20,741 nucleotides of DNA from GWB1-37-8 sp964603935 (GCA_964603935.1 CAZRWL010000016.1:1-20741); one strand, 5' to 3'. Counted from the stretch's first letter, positions 1 to 7,586 are shown. Program-made: numbers and translations. The notes: generated from the letters alone by a model not told the origin.

Positions 1-1155
1 CTCGTGTTGCTTTTCTATCGCCAACGATGGGGTTCTTACCACAATCCCCCATGATTCATTCCCATTCAGTATGGAGTAATTGTGAGAATGTCCTTCAAAA
101 TCATAATATGATGACACTGCTGGATAACCAGCAATTGTCGTTTTCGTTAAGCCACTGACTAGTCTTGGCGCTTGACGATTCGAGGCATGAATTGCATCGT
201 ATACTTCTTGGTATTCTTCATCTACTGTTTTTACTTCTCCATCTAGCGTAACGCTAAATGAAATACTTACTGCGTTTTTTTTCCCCGATAAACTATATAA
301 ACTATCTACCATATATGGAGACGTAACCTCTAATGTTCCTACGGCTGCGGATCCGAGAAAATCATCATTAATAATTTTTTGTGTCCAGCCATTTGGAAGA
401 TTAAGGCGAATAAAGTCGGTAATTTTGAGATCAGGAGTTAAATCCCCTGTTGGAATAAGCGTAGAAAGCAATTTATCAAACATAATGCGGCTGTAATCCG
501 AAAACCCTCCGCCGTACTTTCCCACTACTCTAAAAACATAAAGAATGTGGTTTTTTACTTCAATTACAGTTAAATATGGGTAATTATCTTGAACTATTTC
601 AAAGGAGTAACCATCAATCTTCGCATTTACGTAACGTTTTAATGTTGATTTATCGTAACCATAAACAGTTTTTAGGTATTCATCTGTGGCTGACTGCCGG
701 ATATTCTTAAATCTGAATAGTTCAATGCTGTACCATTTAGGATCAGCATCTGCTGCTAAACCGGATGGGCTTACAAAAAAGCCATAAACCCTTTCCTTAT
801 TAAGCACTGTATATGTTAGTCCGTTTGTAATTTTTGCGTCAGTCGGATATTTGAATGAATAATCCCTCGTAGTAAATAACAGCCAGTTGGCTGTTTGCTC
901 TGGGGGTATATTGGCCGTTTTTTGCGGTAAAAAAACCTGAGGGATAACAATAGAAGGAAATATAGCCGGCTTTTGGATAACTGATGGACTTTTATTTGCC
1001 GTTAAATTACTTACTATTCCGCCAAGAACAAAAGACAGCGTAATAGCTGCCAAGATCATTAAAAAATAGCTTCTTCGATTCTTTATTAGGCTTTTAACCA
1101 TGCTGAGCGCAGTATTTTGTTGAGTTGTGAACTGTTTAGTGTTTTCCTTCTCCAT
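1..1155 (-). CDS. Membrane-anchored protein with two PsbP-like regions (C-terminal end outside window)
   Basis: I translated this from the minus strand: an ATG at 1155 opens a frame of 385 codons that runs off the left edge without a stop, so the C-terminus is missing. Residues 1-28 are polar and basic, residues 29-48 form one membrane segment, and the rest is probably outside the cell. A motif of the form YSFKYP follows a short linker near residue 97. A second similar region begins around residue 245 (RLNLPNGW). This layout, a signal anchor plus YS.KYP and LP.GW motifs, is that of the PsbP/Mog1-fold proteins common in Patescibacteria. The gene at 13840 has the same plan. The role is unknown; a surface or envelope function is inference. 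A weak TATAAA at 1170-1175 could be its -10 box; no Shine-Dalgarno is evident. Confidence 0.75.
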   Translation of the reverse strand, partial: MEKENTKQFTTQQNTALSMVKSLIKNRRSYFLMILAAITLSFVLGGIVSNLTANKSPSVIQKPAIFPSIVIPQVFLPQKTANIPPEQTANWLLFTTRDYSFKYPTDAKITNGLTYTVLNKERVYGFFVSPSGLAADADPKWYSIELFRFKNIRQSATDEYLKTVYGYDKSTLKRYVNAKIDGYSFEIVQDNYPYLTVIEVKNHILYVFRVVGKYGGGFSDYSRIMFDKLLSTLIPTGDLTPDLKITDFIRLNLPNGWTQKIINDDFLGSAAVGTLEVTSPYMVDSLYSLSGKKNAVSISFSVTLDGEVKTVDEEYQEVYDAIHASNRQAPRLVSGLTKTTIAGYPAVSSYYDFEGHSHNYSILNGNESWGIVVRTPSLAIEKQHE

Positions 1156-1288
1156 ATTAAATTAGACTCTTTATAACTTTGAATAATTTCTCTAAAGATT
1201 TTAACAATTCCTAGCATATTTTAACATTATTTATCATCATATTCCAGCAGTTGTCCACCTGGGAGACGGAATACACACCCCCCCTACT

Positions 1289-1317
1289 CACACCAGGTAT
1301 GTACAGCATAGACACAC
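1289..1317 (+). repeat. Left inverted repeat of the RAYT unit
   Basis: The outer 14 bases (1289-1302) are a perfect inverted match to 2043-2056. The inner part, down to a shared GACAC block (1311-1315), matches imperfectly. A small hairpin TATG-TACAG-CATA is embedded at 1298-1310. It lies 31 bases beyond the transposase stop codon. Confidence 0.65.
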
Positions 1318-1332
1318 GGGGATTTTACTCTT

Positions 1333-2001
1333 TTACTCAAGAATTAAGTGTTTTATTTTAGCTAGTTCACGCTGATACTCAAGTTGATCAAGTACAAACT
1401 TTTTATAGTCTTGCTTTGATCTAAAACGGCTTAAAATCATTTCCGTACTGACATTTGATTGAATATCCGAAATATAACTTTTAAATGATGACCACTCATA
1501 CTTATCTAAATCTTTTGCTTCTACAAGGTAAGCTGTCGCAGGATTTAAATGAATGTATCTTGAGACATGAACCATTTGCTCATCTGTTTCCATTCGCACA
1601 GCCTTAAACATGAACTGAAATAATGATCCTGTCCGATCATATCTTACATTGAAGTATTTGGAATAGCTATTTTGCAGATTTCTCATAAAGTCAGAAATAG
1701 CGCTATCTTGTTTTGGGCGTAAAAGAAAATGAAAATGGTTTGGCATAATGCAATACGTAAGAATTTCGATCATCGGGTTTCTGTTGATCATAAAATTGTT
1801 TTCGAACTCATCCTTTTGCTCTTTAGATAAGCGTTTGTAATGCGAAAATCGAAGAGGTGGCTTGTCAAATCTGTAAAAATTGATTAAATCCAAAAACCTA
1901 TCGTAATCATGCTTATTGTTAAAAATTGGCTGACGAGCAATACTTCTGTTAAAAACATGATATACCTGATTAATGGCAAAAGGAGTGGTTCGATATGGCA
2001 T
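1333..2001 (-). CDS. REP-associated tyrosine transposase (Y1_Tnp / TnpA_REP family)
   Basis: This 222-residue protein is a single-strand DNA transposase of the IS200/RAYT type. It nicks and rejoins DNA through a 5'-phosphotyrosine. The family signature MPNHFHFLL (residues 86-94) supplies the HUH metal-binding pair H89/H91. The likely catalytic tyrosine is Y113 in NSYSKYFN, at the usual distance after HUH. The C-terminal stretch with RYIHLNP (about 147-153) and W169 is typical of the RAYT branch rather than of minimal IS200 TnpA. Length is normal and the frame is intact, so the gene may be active. Flanking inverted repeats support a REP-type substrate. The ATG at 2001 is 8 bases from a CATAAT box, so the message is probably leaderless. 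Confidence 0.9.
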   Translation of the reverse strand: MPYRTTPFAINQVYHVFNRSIARQPIFNNKHDYDRFLDLINFYRFDKPPLRFSHYKRLSKEQKDEFENNFMINRNPMIEILTYCIMPNHFHFLLRPKQDSAISDFMRNLQNSYSKYFNVRYDRTGSLFQFMFKAVRMETDEQMVHVSRYIHLNPATAYLVEAKDLDKYEWSSFKSYISDIQSNVSTEMILSRFRSKQDYKKFVLDQLEYQRELAKIKHLILE

Positions 2002-2009
2002 AATCTAAG

Positions 2010-2036
2010 ATTATGTGATTTTTCCTTAGGTGTCAA
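2010..2036 (-). promoter_or_regulatory. Promoter of the RAYT transposase, -35 inside the right repeat
   Basis: On the minus strand a consensus TTGACA (2031-2036) lies 15 bases from CATAAT (2010-2015), and the ATG follows 8 bases later. The spacer is short, but both boxes are good. The -35 falls inside the right inverted repeat. Confidence 0.45.
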
Positions 2037-2058
2037 GCATGCACATACCTGGTGTGTT
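2029..2058 (-). repeat. Right inverted repeat of the RAYT unit
   Basis: This is the inverted partner of 1289-1317, with the 14-base perfect core at 2043-2056. It is followed at 2065-2078 by a perfect hairpin (TACGC-TGAA-GCGTA) that ends 1 base before the stop codon of the ABC exporter. That hairpin may belong to the repeat or be a weak 3' structure for the exporter mRNA. Confidence 0.6.
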
Positions 2059-2079
2059 GAGGTGTACGCTGAAGCGTAT

Positions 2080-3846
2080 TTAGTAAATTTCAAAAGATTC
2101 GAGGAGTTTCTGGTTGCCTTCAATTTGATAGCGCAGGAGGTCGGAATAAACTCCGGGGCGAACAGCCAGCTCTTTTGGCCGTCCCATATCTACAACTTTT
2201 CCTTTACTTAACACGATTATTTTATCCGCATTTTGAATGGTTGAAAATCTATGCGCGATAATTATTACCAGTTTGTTTTTAATCAGATTTCGCAAAGCAT
2301 CCTGCACTTCTTTTTCGGATCTTGCATCCAGCGAAGAAGTAGCCTCATCAAGAATTAAAATAGGGGAATCCTTGAGAATAGCGCGAGCAATCTGAATTCT
2401 CTGTTTCTGTCCGCCCGAGAGCCTTACTCCCCGTTCTCCAATTTCGCTGTCCAAACCGTTTTTCAGCTCCATGACAAAATCATAAGCGCAGGCAAGCTTC
2501 AACGCATTAATAATTTCTTTCTCCGTTGCATTTGTCCCGTACGAAACGTTTTCCCTGACTGTTGAAGAAAATAATTCATTATCCTGAAAAACCAGAGCAA
2601 TATTACTCCTGATAAATTTGTAGTCCAAATTTTTATAGCTTTTGTTTTTTAAAAATATTTCTCCCGCAGCCGGCTCATAAAATTTCAGAATTAAATTTAC
2701 AATTGTTGTTTTGCCCGCTCCGCTGTGGCCAACCAAAGCTACGGTTTCATTTTTGCCAATTTCAAACGACACATCCTTAAGAACGGTGTTTGACTTTTCG
2801 TAACTAAAGCTCACGTTTCTGAAGGTGAGAGCCGGGTTTTTTATTTTTGTTAAATTTATTTCTTTGGTGTAATCTTCTTTAGGCTGCAAATCCAAAACCT
2901 CAAAGTATTGCTTTGACCCTGCTTCCGCAGTCTGAATTTGCGTCAAAATGAATGACATGGCAAACAAGGGAAGCCTTGCCTGAGCGACAAGCTGAAGAAT
3001 TAAAACCATTTCGCCAATAGAGATTTTACCGATAAAGGCGTTGTAAAAAACCAATATGTTAATTGCGAAAAGGATTATATTCAAAGATAAGCCTCTAAAA
3101 AAATCGAACAAGTGGTAAATCCGGCTCTGGTTGGCATATATTTTGTTGCTTTCGTCTAAGTTTTTAGAGATTGTGGTAAACTCCCGTCTCTCACTGCTAA
3201 AACTCTTAACAAGACTGATGTTGGAGATAACCTCCTGTATTCTTCCCCTGGAAAAATCTTCAATTCTGTTTTTCTTGATCTCTTCTTTACCCCATTTAAC
3301 AGTCGAATAATAACTTAAAATTAAATAAATTGGAAACAGGATAAACGTAAATGCGGCAATCGGCACATTGTAATAAGCTAATATCGCAACCGTAAATATG
3401 CTTTGCAAAAAAGTCGGGAGAATAAAATTGGTCGCTGTATTCAAAAATCCATGAATAGTTAAAATGCCTCGCGATAATTGATTAACAATTATTCCTGAAA
3501 TTTCCGAATCAAAATACGAATGGGGGAGACGCAAAACTTTATCGTAAAACTTTTCAGTCAAAAATTTCCTTAGCCTTCCTGCAAAATGATCTCCCAAACG
3601 ATCGCTAATGGTGGATATTAAAAGACTCAATAAGCTGGAGGCAAAAGCAACAATTATTAAAATTATTAACCTTCCGATACTGCCGTTTCCATGCTGAATT
3701 TTCCCAATAATCTCATCAACAATAAATTTGGAAAGAACCGGCGCAACCAAATTTAAAACAGCAGAAACAAAAATTAATACCGCTAATAATCCGGCTAAAT
3801 TATGCAGAGGTTTTGAAATTCCGATTATCTTAAAAATATTCTTCAC
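2080..3846 (-). CDS. ABC exporter half-transporter (membrane domain fused to ATPase)
   Basis: This is a type IV (MsbA/LmrA-like) half-transporter of 588 residues from the start I prefer. About six membrane segments fill the first 310 residues. The nucleotide-binding domain follows with Walker A GHSGAGKTT (about 373-381), signature LSGGQKQ (about 476-482), Walker B ILILDEA (about 494-500) and the switch histidine in AHRFST. All key residues are present, so it should work as a homodimer or with a partner. The cargo cannot be told; lipids or peptides are usual for the family. The open frame extends 30 codons upstream to 3936, but that stretch covers a hairpin and a promoter. The GTG at 3846 lies 7 bases from a perfect TATAAT, so I use it. 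The 3' end abuts the RAYT repeat. Confidence 0.9.
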   Translation of the reverse strand: MKNIFKIIGISKPLHNLAGLLAVLIFVSAVLNLVAPVLSKFIVDEIIGKIQHGNGSIGRLIILIIVAFASSLLSLLISTISDRLGDHFAGRLRKFLTEKFYDKVLRLPHSYFDSEISGIIVNQLSRGILTIHGFLNTATNFILPTFLQSIFTVAILAYYNVPIAAFTFILFPIYLILSYYSTVKWGKEEIKKNRIEDFSRGRIQEVISNISLVKSFSSERREFTTISKNLDESNKIYANQSRIYHLFDFFRGLSLNIILFAINILVFYNAFIGKISIGEMVLILQLVAQARLPLFAMSFILTQIQTAEAGSKQYFEVLDLQPKEDYTKEINLTKIKNPALTFRNVSFSYEKSNTVLKDVSFEIGKNETVALVGHSGAGKTTIVNLILKFYEPAAGEIFLKNKSYKNLDYKFIRSNIALVFQDNELFSSTVRENVSYGTNATEKEIINALKLACAYDFVMELKNGLDSEIGERGVRLSGGQKQRIQIARAILKDSPILILDEATSSLDARSEKEVQDALRNLIKNKLVIIIAHRFSTIQNADKIIVLSKGKVVDMGRPKELAVRPGVYSDLLRYQIEGNQKLLESFEIY

Positions 3847-3853
3847 AATGCCT

Positions 3854-3859
3854 ATTATA
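3854..3859 (-). promoter_or_regulatory. -10 box of the ABC exporter gene
   Basis: A perfect TATAAT lies on the minus strand 7 bases upstream of the GTG at 3846, so transcription would start at about the first codon. No convincing -35 is seen; ACTTTT lies at a 17-base spacing. Confidence 0.5.
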
Positions 3860-3882
3860 TAATATTGGGAAGCTGTAAAAGT

Positions 3883-3901
3883 TTCCACCTTAGAGGTGGA
3901 A
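3883..3901 (-). terminator. Hairpin downstream of tRNA-Lys, possible terminator
   Basis: A perfect 8-bp stem (TTCCACCT/AGGTGGAA) with a CTA loop lies 41 bases past the tRNA-Lys 3' end. It is followed by ACTTTTAC, a poor U tract. It separates the tRNA from the exporter promoter, which argues for a terminator. Confidence 0.5.
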
Positions 3902-3942
3902 TAGATACGCCGCCTTAGGTAAGAGGCAAACAGCAAACAGTG

Positions 3943-4015
3943 TGAGCCGCCCGGGTCTCGAACCCGGAACCTATTCCTTAAGAGGGAATTGCTCTACCAA
4001 TTGAGCTAGCGACCC
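3943..4015 (-). tRNA. tRNA-Lys(CTT)
   Basis: This is a 73-nt cloverleaf on the minus strand. The acceptor is GGGTCGC/GCGGCTC with two G-U pairs, and the D-arm is GCTC...GAGC. The anticodon arm is ATTCC-CTCTTAA-GGAAT, giving anticodon CTT (reads AAG). The T-arm is CCGGG-TTCGAGA-CCCGG and the discriminator is A. CCA is not encoded (CA follows). A perfect 6-bp hairpin (TTCTGC-TTT-GCAGAA, 4016-4030) touches the 5' end. Confidence 0.96.
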
Positions 4016-4045
4016 TTCTGCAAAGCAGAACTAAAAGCTTAAAAC

Positions 4046-4074
4046 AGTATACTATACGAAATTATCAGAGGCAA
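4046..4074 (-). promoter_or_regulatory. Promoter of tRNA-Lys
   Basis: TTGCCT (4069-4074) and TATACT (4046-4051) on the minus strand are 17 bases apart. The predicted start near 4039 gives a leader of about 24 nt before the tRNA. Confidence 0.6.
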
Positions 4075-4078
4075 GCAA

Positions 4079-4720
4079 CTAGAATTCTGTGGAGAGTTGG
4101 ATTATAGATTTACTGGGAATTTCAAACCAATAGGAAAATGCTTTTGAACCATCAGGTTTTTTAGTATTGATAATAATAAGAGTTTCCGAAGCCCAGCCTG
4201 TTGCTTCCTCAAAAATATTTCCGGTATTTTTCTCTTTAAAAAAAGCTGCTGCGTCAAGAAAAGTTTCCCCGTTTTCAAATGAAGCGCCGTCTGCTTTAAA
4301 TACAAGTACTTTTTTGTCATTCTCCGATTGCTCCCGGATAAAAAGATATTTATTGTCCGGAGACCACGTGTTAAAGGGGATCTCCATGCTGCTTGATAGA
4401 TCAAGTATTTTGGTAAAAATATGCTGTTCGTTTGCGCCGTTCTCATCGGAGACCGAAAAATCATAGGTTTTCGTACTGTCTGAATTTTCCGTAACTTTCA
4501 TAATAACTTTTTTCGTTCCGTCCGGAGAAATCTGAGAAGCAACAGTAATTTGCGGATCAACGGCTTCTGCCGGAGCCGACACCGGCGGGATACTTGAAAC
4601 GATGTTGAATTGACCCCTGGAATTATTGTTTTTGTATGCAACAAAAAATATGCTGACTGCAGCAGCCATAGTGATTAAAAAAACTGTTTCAAGCTCTACT
4701 TGCCGTCTTACTGTAATCAT
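4079..4720 (-). CDS. Membrane-anchored TolB/PD40-like protein
   Basis: This 213-residue protein has one N-terminal membrane segment (about 11-29) and a short proline/alanine linker. An extracellular part follows with two beta-propeller-type repeats, ISPDGTKKV (about 64-72) and WSPDNKYLFI (about 119-128). These resemble the PD40/WD40-like blades of TolB, but there are too few for a full propeller. Family knowledge suggests a protein-protein or envelope-binding role; no enzymatic residues are visible. It starts 3 bases after the stop of the L,D-transpeptidase gene, so the two are surely co-transcribed. A role as partner or anchor of the transpeptidase at the cell wall is inference. Its end overlaps the upstream region of the tRNA-Lys promoter. 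Confidence 0.8.
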   Translation of the reverse strand: MITVRRQVELETVFLITMAAAVSIFFVAYKNNNSRGQFNIVSSIPPVSAPAEAVDPQITVASQISPDGTKKVIMKVTENSDSTKTYDFSVSDENGANEQHIFTKILDLSSSMEIPFNTWSPDNKYLFIREQSENDKKVLVFKADGASFENGETFLDAAAFFKEKNTGNIFEEATGWASETLIIINTKKPDGSKAFSYWFEIPSKSIIQLSTEF

Positions 4721-4723
4721 AAA

Positions 4724-5419
4724 TCAACTATCTTGTATGCATGTATTTGGCGCAACGAATTTATTGCACGTTGAAACTGCTGTTCCTTTTTGATCCGCAG
4801 TCGGTCCGTTGGCCCATTTGAATAATTCCCGAGCATCTACCAGCCGCATATTCACACATCCGTGGCTCATTGGATATCCGAAATTATTGTGCCAATATGC
4901 GGTATGGAAACCAAAGTCGTTATAAAAATACATGACCCATTGAACATTGGGCAAATCATAAGCATCTGCGCCCTGCCCGCCTGCCATACGGGTAACAGGC
5001 AGTTTTGTCCAAATGTTGTAATTTCCAATCGGTGTCCGGTTCCATTTTCCTGAAGAAATTAAAGCCTGCATGAATTTCTCATTGCCATCATACGCATATA
5101 GTGTCTGCGTTGACAGATCAACATAAATATGTTTCTTGCTATTTGGAATTTTGGCCCCCAGAACAGAGGAACTAAAAGCTTCCATAGCTAGTAAATCAAC
5201 TTTCGGAGGAATAATTTTCCGGCCTTGAAAAATACCAATAGCATCATTATCAACATTGATAGCCAAATCGCTTTTACAAGTTAGTGAATTTGCGCAGGGA
5301 ACAGGCTTGAAAAAAGATCCGACTGCAATAACGGTAAAGCTTAAGAAAACAGAAAAAAAATAAATTTTGAAATAGTGCCAAACAGTTTTTTTGTTTTTTT
5401 TGATCTTTCTATGGCCCAT
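4724..5419 (-). CDS. L,D-transpeptidase (YkuD domain)
   Basis: The enzyme makes 3-3 cross-links in peptidoglycan or attaches proteins to it. The 231-residue protein has a basic N-terminus and one membrane segment (about 17-38), with the catalytic domain outside (about 97-200). The YkuD signature is clear: H172/H176, then S185-H186-G187-C188-V-N-M with C188 as the nucleophile. The preceding TPIGNYNIWTK and DLPNVQWVMYF are typical of CPR versions. The start at 5419 sits 6 bases from a TACAAT box, which supports a leaderless message. It is divergent from maf with a 69-bp gap. The protein implies that this organism has a peptidoglycan wall. Confidence 0.93.
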   Translation of the reverse strand: MGHRKIKKNKKTVWHYFKIYFFSVFLSFTVIAVGSFFKPVPCANSLTCKSDLAINVDNDAIGIFQGRKIIPPKVDLLAMEAFSSSVLGAKIPNSKKHIYVDLSTQTLYAYDGNEKFMQALISSGKWNRTPIGNYNIWTKLPVTRMAGGQGADAYDLPNVQWVMYFYNDFGFHTAYWHNNFGYPMSHGCVNMRLVDARELFKWANGPTADQKGTAVSTCNKFVAPNTCIQDS

Positions 5420-5425
5420 GCATTA

Positions 5426-5455
5426 ATTGTAAACACATTCATGTTCTTTTCGCAA
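5426..5455 (-). promoter_or_regulatory. Promoter of the L,D-transpeptidase unit
   Basis: TTGCGA (5450-5455) and TACAAT (5426-5431) on the minus strand are separated by 18 bases. The ATG follows the -10 box by 6 bases. Confidence 0.55.
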
Positions 5456-5472
5456 TATTCAAAAAGTTTTAA

Positions 5473-5481
5473 TGATATAAT
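5473..5481 (+). promoter_or_regulatory. Extended -10 promoter of maf
   Basis: TGATATAAT is a perfect extended -10 element (TG, one base, TATAAT) and ends 7 bases before the maf ATG. No clear -35 is seen, as is common with extended -10 promoters. Confidence 0.6.
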
Positions 5482-5488
5482 TAGCTTC

Positions 5489-6058
5489 ATGAAGAATATT
5501 ATTCTAGCGTCAAAATCTCCGAGAAGAAAAGAATTGCTTGCGAAAATCGGACTAAAATTTAGGGTCGTGGAAAGTAAGTACGAGGAAATTATAGATATCA
5601 AACTGACCCCCGGCGAGCTTGTTAAAAAATTTTCTCTGGAAAAAGCAAAAACTGTTTTTAACAAAAACAAGAACTCAATTATTATCGCCGCTGACACAGT
5701 CGTTGTTTGTGTTGGGAAAATTCTCGGCAAGCCTAAGGATAAAGCGGATGCCAAAAAAATGCTTGAGTTTTTGAGCAGCAAAGCTCACTTAATTATAACG
5801 GGTTTCACAATAATTGACGGTGAAAAAATAATTACAAAATCCGTTGAAACAAGAGTTTGCATGAGAAAAATTAATGATGACGAAATAAATTCTTATTTAA
5901 AAACTAAAGAGCCTTATGATAAAGCAGGCGCGTACGCAATACAAGAAATTGGGAGTATATTTATTGAAAAGGTTGAAGGAGATTATCTCAACGCAGTCGG
6001 TCTCCCAATTTATAGCCTGGCCCAAGAGCTTAAAAAACTCGGCATAGAAGTGTTATAA
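5489..6058 (+). CDS. maf: Maf-family nucleoside triphosphate pyrophosphatase
   Basis: The enzyme hydrolyses non-canonical or excess NTPs (dTTP/UTP or m7GTP, depending on subtype) to the monophosphate and pyrophosphate, a house-cleaning role. The 189-residue protein has all family blocks: ASKSPRRKELL near the start, AADTVV with the catalytic aspartate D69, GKP..K.DA (about 80-88), KEPYDKAGAYAIQ (about 140-152) and GDYLNAVGLPI (about 164-174). The frame is open 38 codons upstream, but that stretch covers the divergent promoters. MKNIILASKSP at 5489 is the normal N-terminus and lies 7 bases from an extended -10 box. The TAA stop (6056-6058) is part of the promoter of the next gene, tRNA-Arg. Confidence 0.95.
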   Translation: MKNIILASKSPRRKELLAKIGLKFRVVESKYEEIIDIKLTPGELVKKFSLEKAKTVFNKNKNSIIIAADTVVVCVGKILGKPKDKADAKKMLEFLSSKAHLIITGFTIIDGEKIITKSVETRVCMRKINDDEINSYLKTKEPYDKAGAYAIQEIGSIFIEKVEGDYLNAVGLPIYSLAQELKKLGIEVL

Positions 6059-6059
6059 T
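6051..6059 (+). promoter_or_regulatory. Extended -10 promoter of tRNA-Arg(TCG), overlapping the maf stop codon
   Basis: TGTTATAAT is an extended -10 element in which TAA (6056-6058) is also the maf stop codon. The predicted start near 6066 is only about 2 bases before the tRNA 5' end at 6068. Confidence 0.6.
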
Positions 6060-6067
6060 TTGAGTAC

Positions 6068-6140
6068 GCGCCCGTGGCCCAATGGATAAGGCACTTCGCT
6101 TCGGACGAAGGGATTGGGGGTTCGACTCCCTCCGGGCGCA
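6068..6140 (+). tRNA. tRNA-Arg(TCG)
   Basis: This is a 73-nt cloverleaf. The acceptor is GCGCCCG/CGGGCGC, the anticodon arm is CTTCG-CTTCGGA-CGAAG (anticodon TCG) and the T-arm is GGGGG-TTCGACT-CCCTC. The discriminator is A and CCA is not encoded. The next coding gene starts 3 bases after the discriminator, so the two are likely one transcript. Confidence 0.96.
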
Positions 6141-6143
6141 CTA

Positions 6144-7577
6144 ATGAAAAAAATCTTCCAAAATTATAAACATGAATTTATTCTTGGGGTTTTAATTTGT
6201 ATTTACATTGCCTATTTTACACTTGCCAGTTTTTTGCGCTACGATAATTTTTATACCGGCCGTTATGACTTAGGCAACATGGACCAGACTGTCTGGAATA
6301 CGATAAACGGCAGGATTTTCCAGGCATCAGATGACAACGGAATAATAATTTCCAGATTGTCAGGCCACGCAGATTTTATACTTATTTTATTATCCCCGTT
6401 TTACCTTTTGTGGGCACACCCTAAAATGCTTTTATTAATTCAAACCATTATTCTGGCGCTTGGAGCTATTTTCATTTTTTTAATAGCAAAAAACATTCTT
6501 AAAAATAAAACCTTTGCTCTTTTTTTTGGTTTTTCCTACCTCATGTATCCTGCGTTACAATTCACAAATTTATACGATTTTCACGCTGTAACTATCGCAA
6601 CAACTACGCTTTTAGCTGCTTTTTATTTTCTATTAAAACAAAAGTACCTCTTACTGGCTCTATTCCTGGCCATGTCCGGACTCGCTAAAGAACAGATCTG
6701 GATTATAACGTCTATCTTTGGGCTATTTGTATTTTTCAAAGTAAAAAATAAAAAGCTGCTGGGGTTAGGAATGTTTTTCCTATCGCTTGCTGCCTTCTAT
6801 TATCTTATATGGATTGCTATCCCCGCAAGTACGGGAAGACAACATTTTGCCCTAACTTACTATTCCGAGTTTGGAAATTCACCGGCTGAAGTTATTAAAA
6901 GCGTGCTTTTATCCCCTCATAAAATAGTCCTAACAACTCTGGGTACTGCGCGATCTGATTACCTGAAACAGCTTTTTATGCCTTTGGGTTTTATTTCGCT
7001 CTTATCTCCAACTTATCTTATTTTCGCCATTCCGGATTCCCTCATTAACCTGCTTAGCAATAATGGGCAGCTTCATCAAATCTATTACCAGTACAGCGCG
7101 GCTATTACCCCATTCATTTTTATTTCAGGGATCTTTGGGGTAAAACAATTTACGAGATGGTTTCCAAAAATTCCGAAACAACATATCGCTTTCTATCTTT
7201 TGTTTTTTACTTTTTTTTCCGCGTATTCATTTGGCCCATTGCCCGGAGCAAAAAATCCCAATATTGACATGTTTACCAAACCCCAGCCCAACAAGGAAAT
7301 TATCGAAAATTTTCTGTCCAAAATACCGGAAAAATACAGCGTTGCTGCCACAAATAATCTTGGTTCTCATCTTTCGCGCAGAGAAATAATTTATACAATT
7401 CCCATTGGCATTGACAAGGCTAACGTAATCCTGTTTTTGCTAAACGATAATTGGGCGCGGCCATCCTTAAGGGCCCAAAAAGAAATGACTGATAATATGA
7501 AATCCGACAAGAGGTATATTAAAGTATTTGAGAAAGATGATTTTGCGGTATTTAAAAAACAGGGAGTTTTGTTGTAA
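6144..7577 (+). CDS. DUF2079 polytopic membrane protein
   Basis: The protein has 477 residues and roughly ten membrane segments. The N-terminal block matches what I know of DUF2079: YTGRYDLGNMDQTVWNT (about 37-53) followed by a GHADF/LSPFYLLW block (about 74-90). DUF2079 proteins are predicted membrane proteins related in layout to GT-C glycosyltransferases, but no activity is proven. A role in modifying cell-surface glycans is inference. A longer open frame begins at 6114, but its first 10 codons (MGVRLPPGA...) are the T-arm of the tRNA, a common false extension, so I use the ATG at 6144. It has no Shine-Dalgarno. It probably shares the tRNA-Arg promoter and is followed after 9 bases by the nuclease gene. 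Confidence 0.85.
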   Translation: MKKIFQNYKHEFILGVLICIYIAYFTLASFLRYDNFYTGRYDLGNMDQTVWNTINGRIFQASDDNGIIISRLSGHADFILILLSPFYLLWAHPKMLLLIQTIILALGAIFIFLIAKNILKNKTFALFFGFSYLMYPALQFTNLYDFHAVTIATTTLLAAFYFLLKQKYLLLALFLAMSGLAKEQIWIITSIFGLFVFFKVKNKKLLGLGMFFLSLAAFYYLIWIAIPASTGRQHFALTYYSEFGNSPAEVIKSVLLSPHKIVLTTLGTARSDYLKQLFMPLGFISLLSPTYLIFAIPDSLINLLSNNGQLHQIYYQYSAAITPFIFISGIFGVKQFTRWFPKIPKQHIAFYLLFFTFFSAYSFGPLPGAKNPNIDMFTKPQPNKEIIENFLSKIPEKYSVAATNNLGSHLSRREIIYTIPIGIDKANVILFLLNDNWARPSLRAQKEMTDNMKSDKRYIKVFEKDDFAVFKKQGVLL

Positions 7578-7586
7578 CATGTATTT

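Larger units (their letters stand above)
1289..2058 (-). mobile_element. RAYT/IS200-like unit: HUH transposase between inverted repeats
   Basis: The transposase gene (1333-2001) lies between two inverted copies of a repeat. The left copy begins at 1289 and the right copy ends at 2058. A 14-base core (CACACCAGGTATGT) is perfect at 1289-1302 and inverted at 2043-2056, with weaker matching inward to a shared GACAC block. REP-associated tyrosine transposases are usually single-copy and flanked by REP-type repeats, which fits this arrangement. No target-site duplication is expected for the HUH/Y1 mechanism and I see none. The element sits in the gap between the PsbP-like gene and the ABC exporter. 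Confidence 0.65.

Noticed and set aside
3847..3936. Thirty extra N-terminal codons of the ABC exporter
   Set aside because: This stretch contains a perfect 8-bp hairpin and a TATAAT box and begins 7 bases from the tRNA. It is better explained as terminator and promoter, with a GTG start at 3846.
4970..5010. CCTGCCCGCCTGCC segment in the L,D-transpeptidase, similar to the rarA palindrome arm
   Set aside because: It encodes a glycine-rich loop (MAGGQGA) that, as far as I recall, related enzymes also have. The other arm is missing, so there is no evidence of insertion.
5375..5488. Extended N-terminus of Maf
   Set aside because: It overlaps the divergent transpeptidase promoter and the maf -10 box. 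The family's normal start is MKNIILASKSP at 5489.
6114..6143. Start of the DUF2079 protein as MGVRLPPGA
   Set aside because: These codons are the T-arm and acceptor of tRNA-Arg, a familiar false extension.
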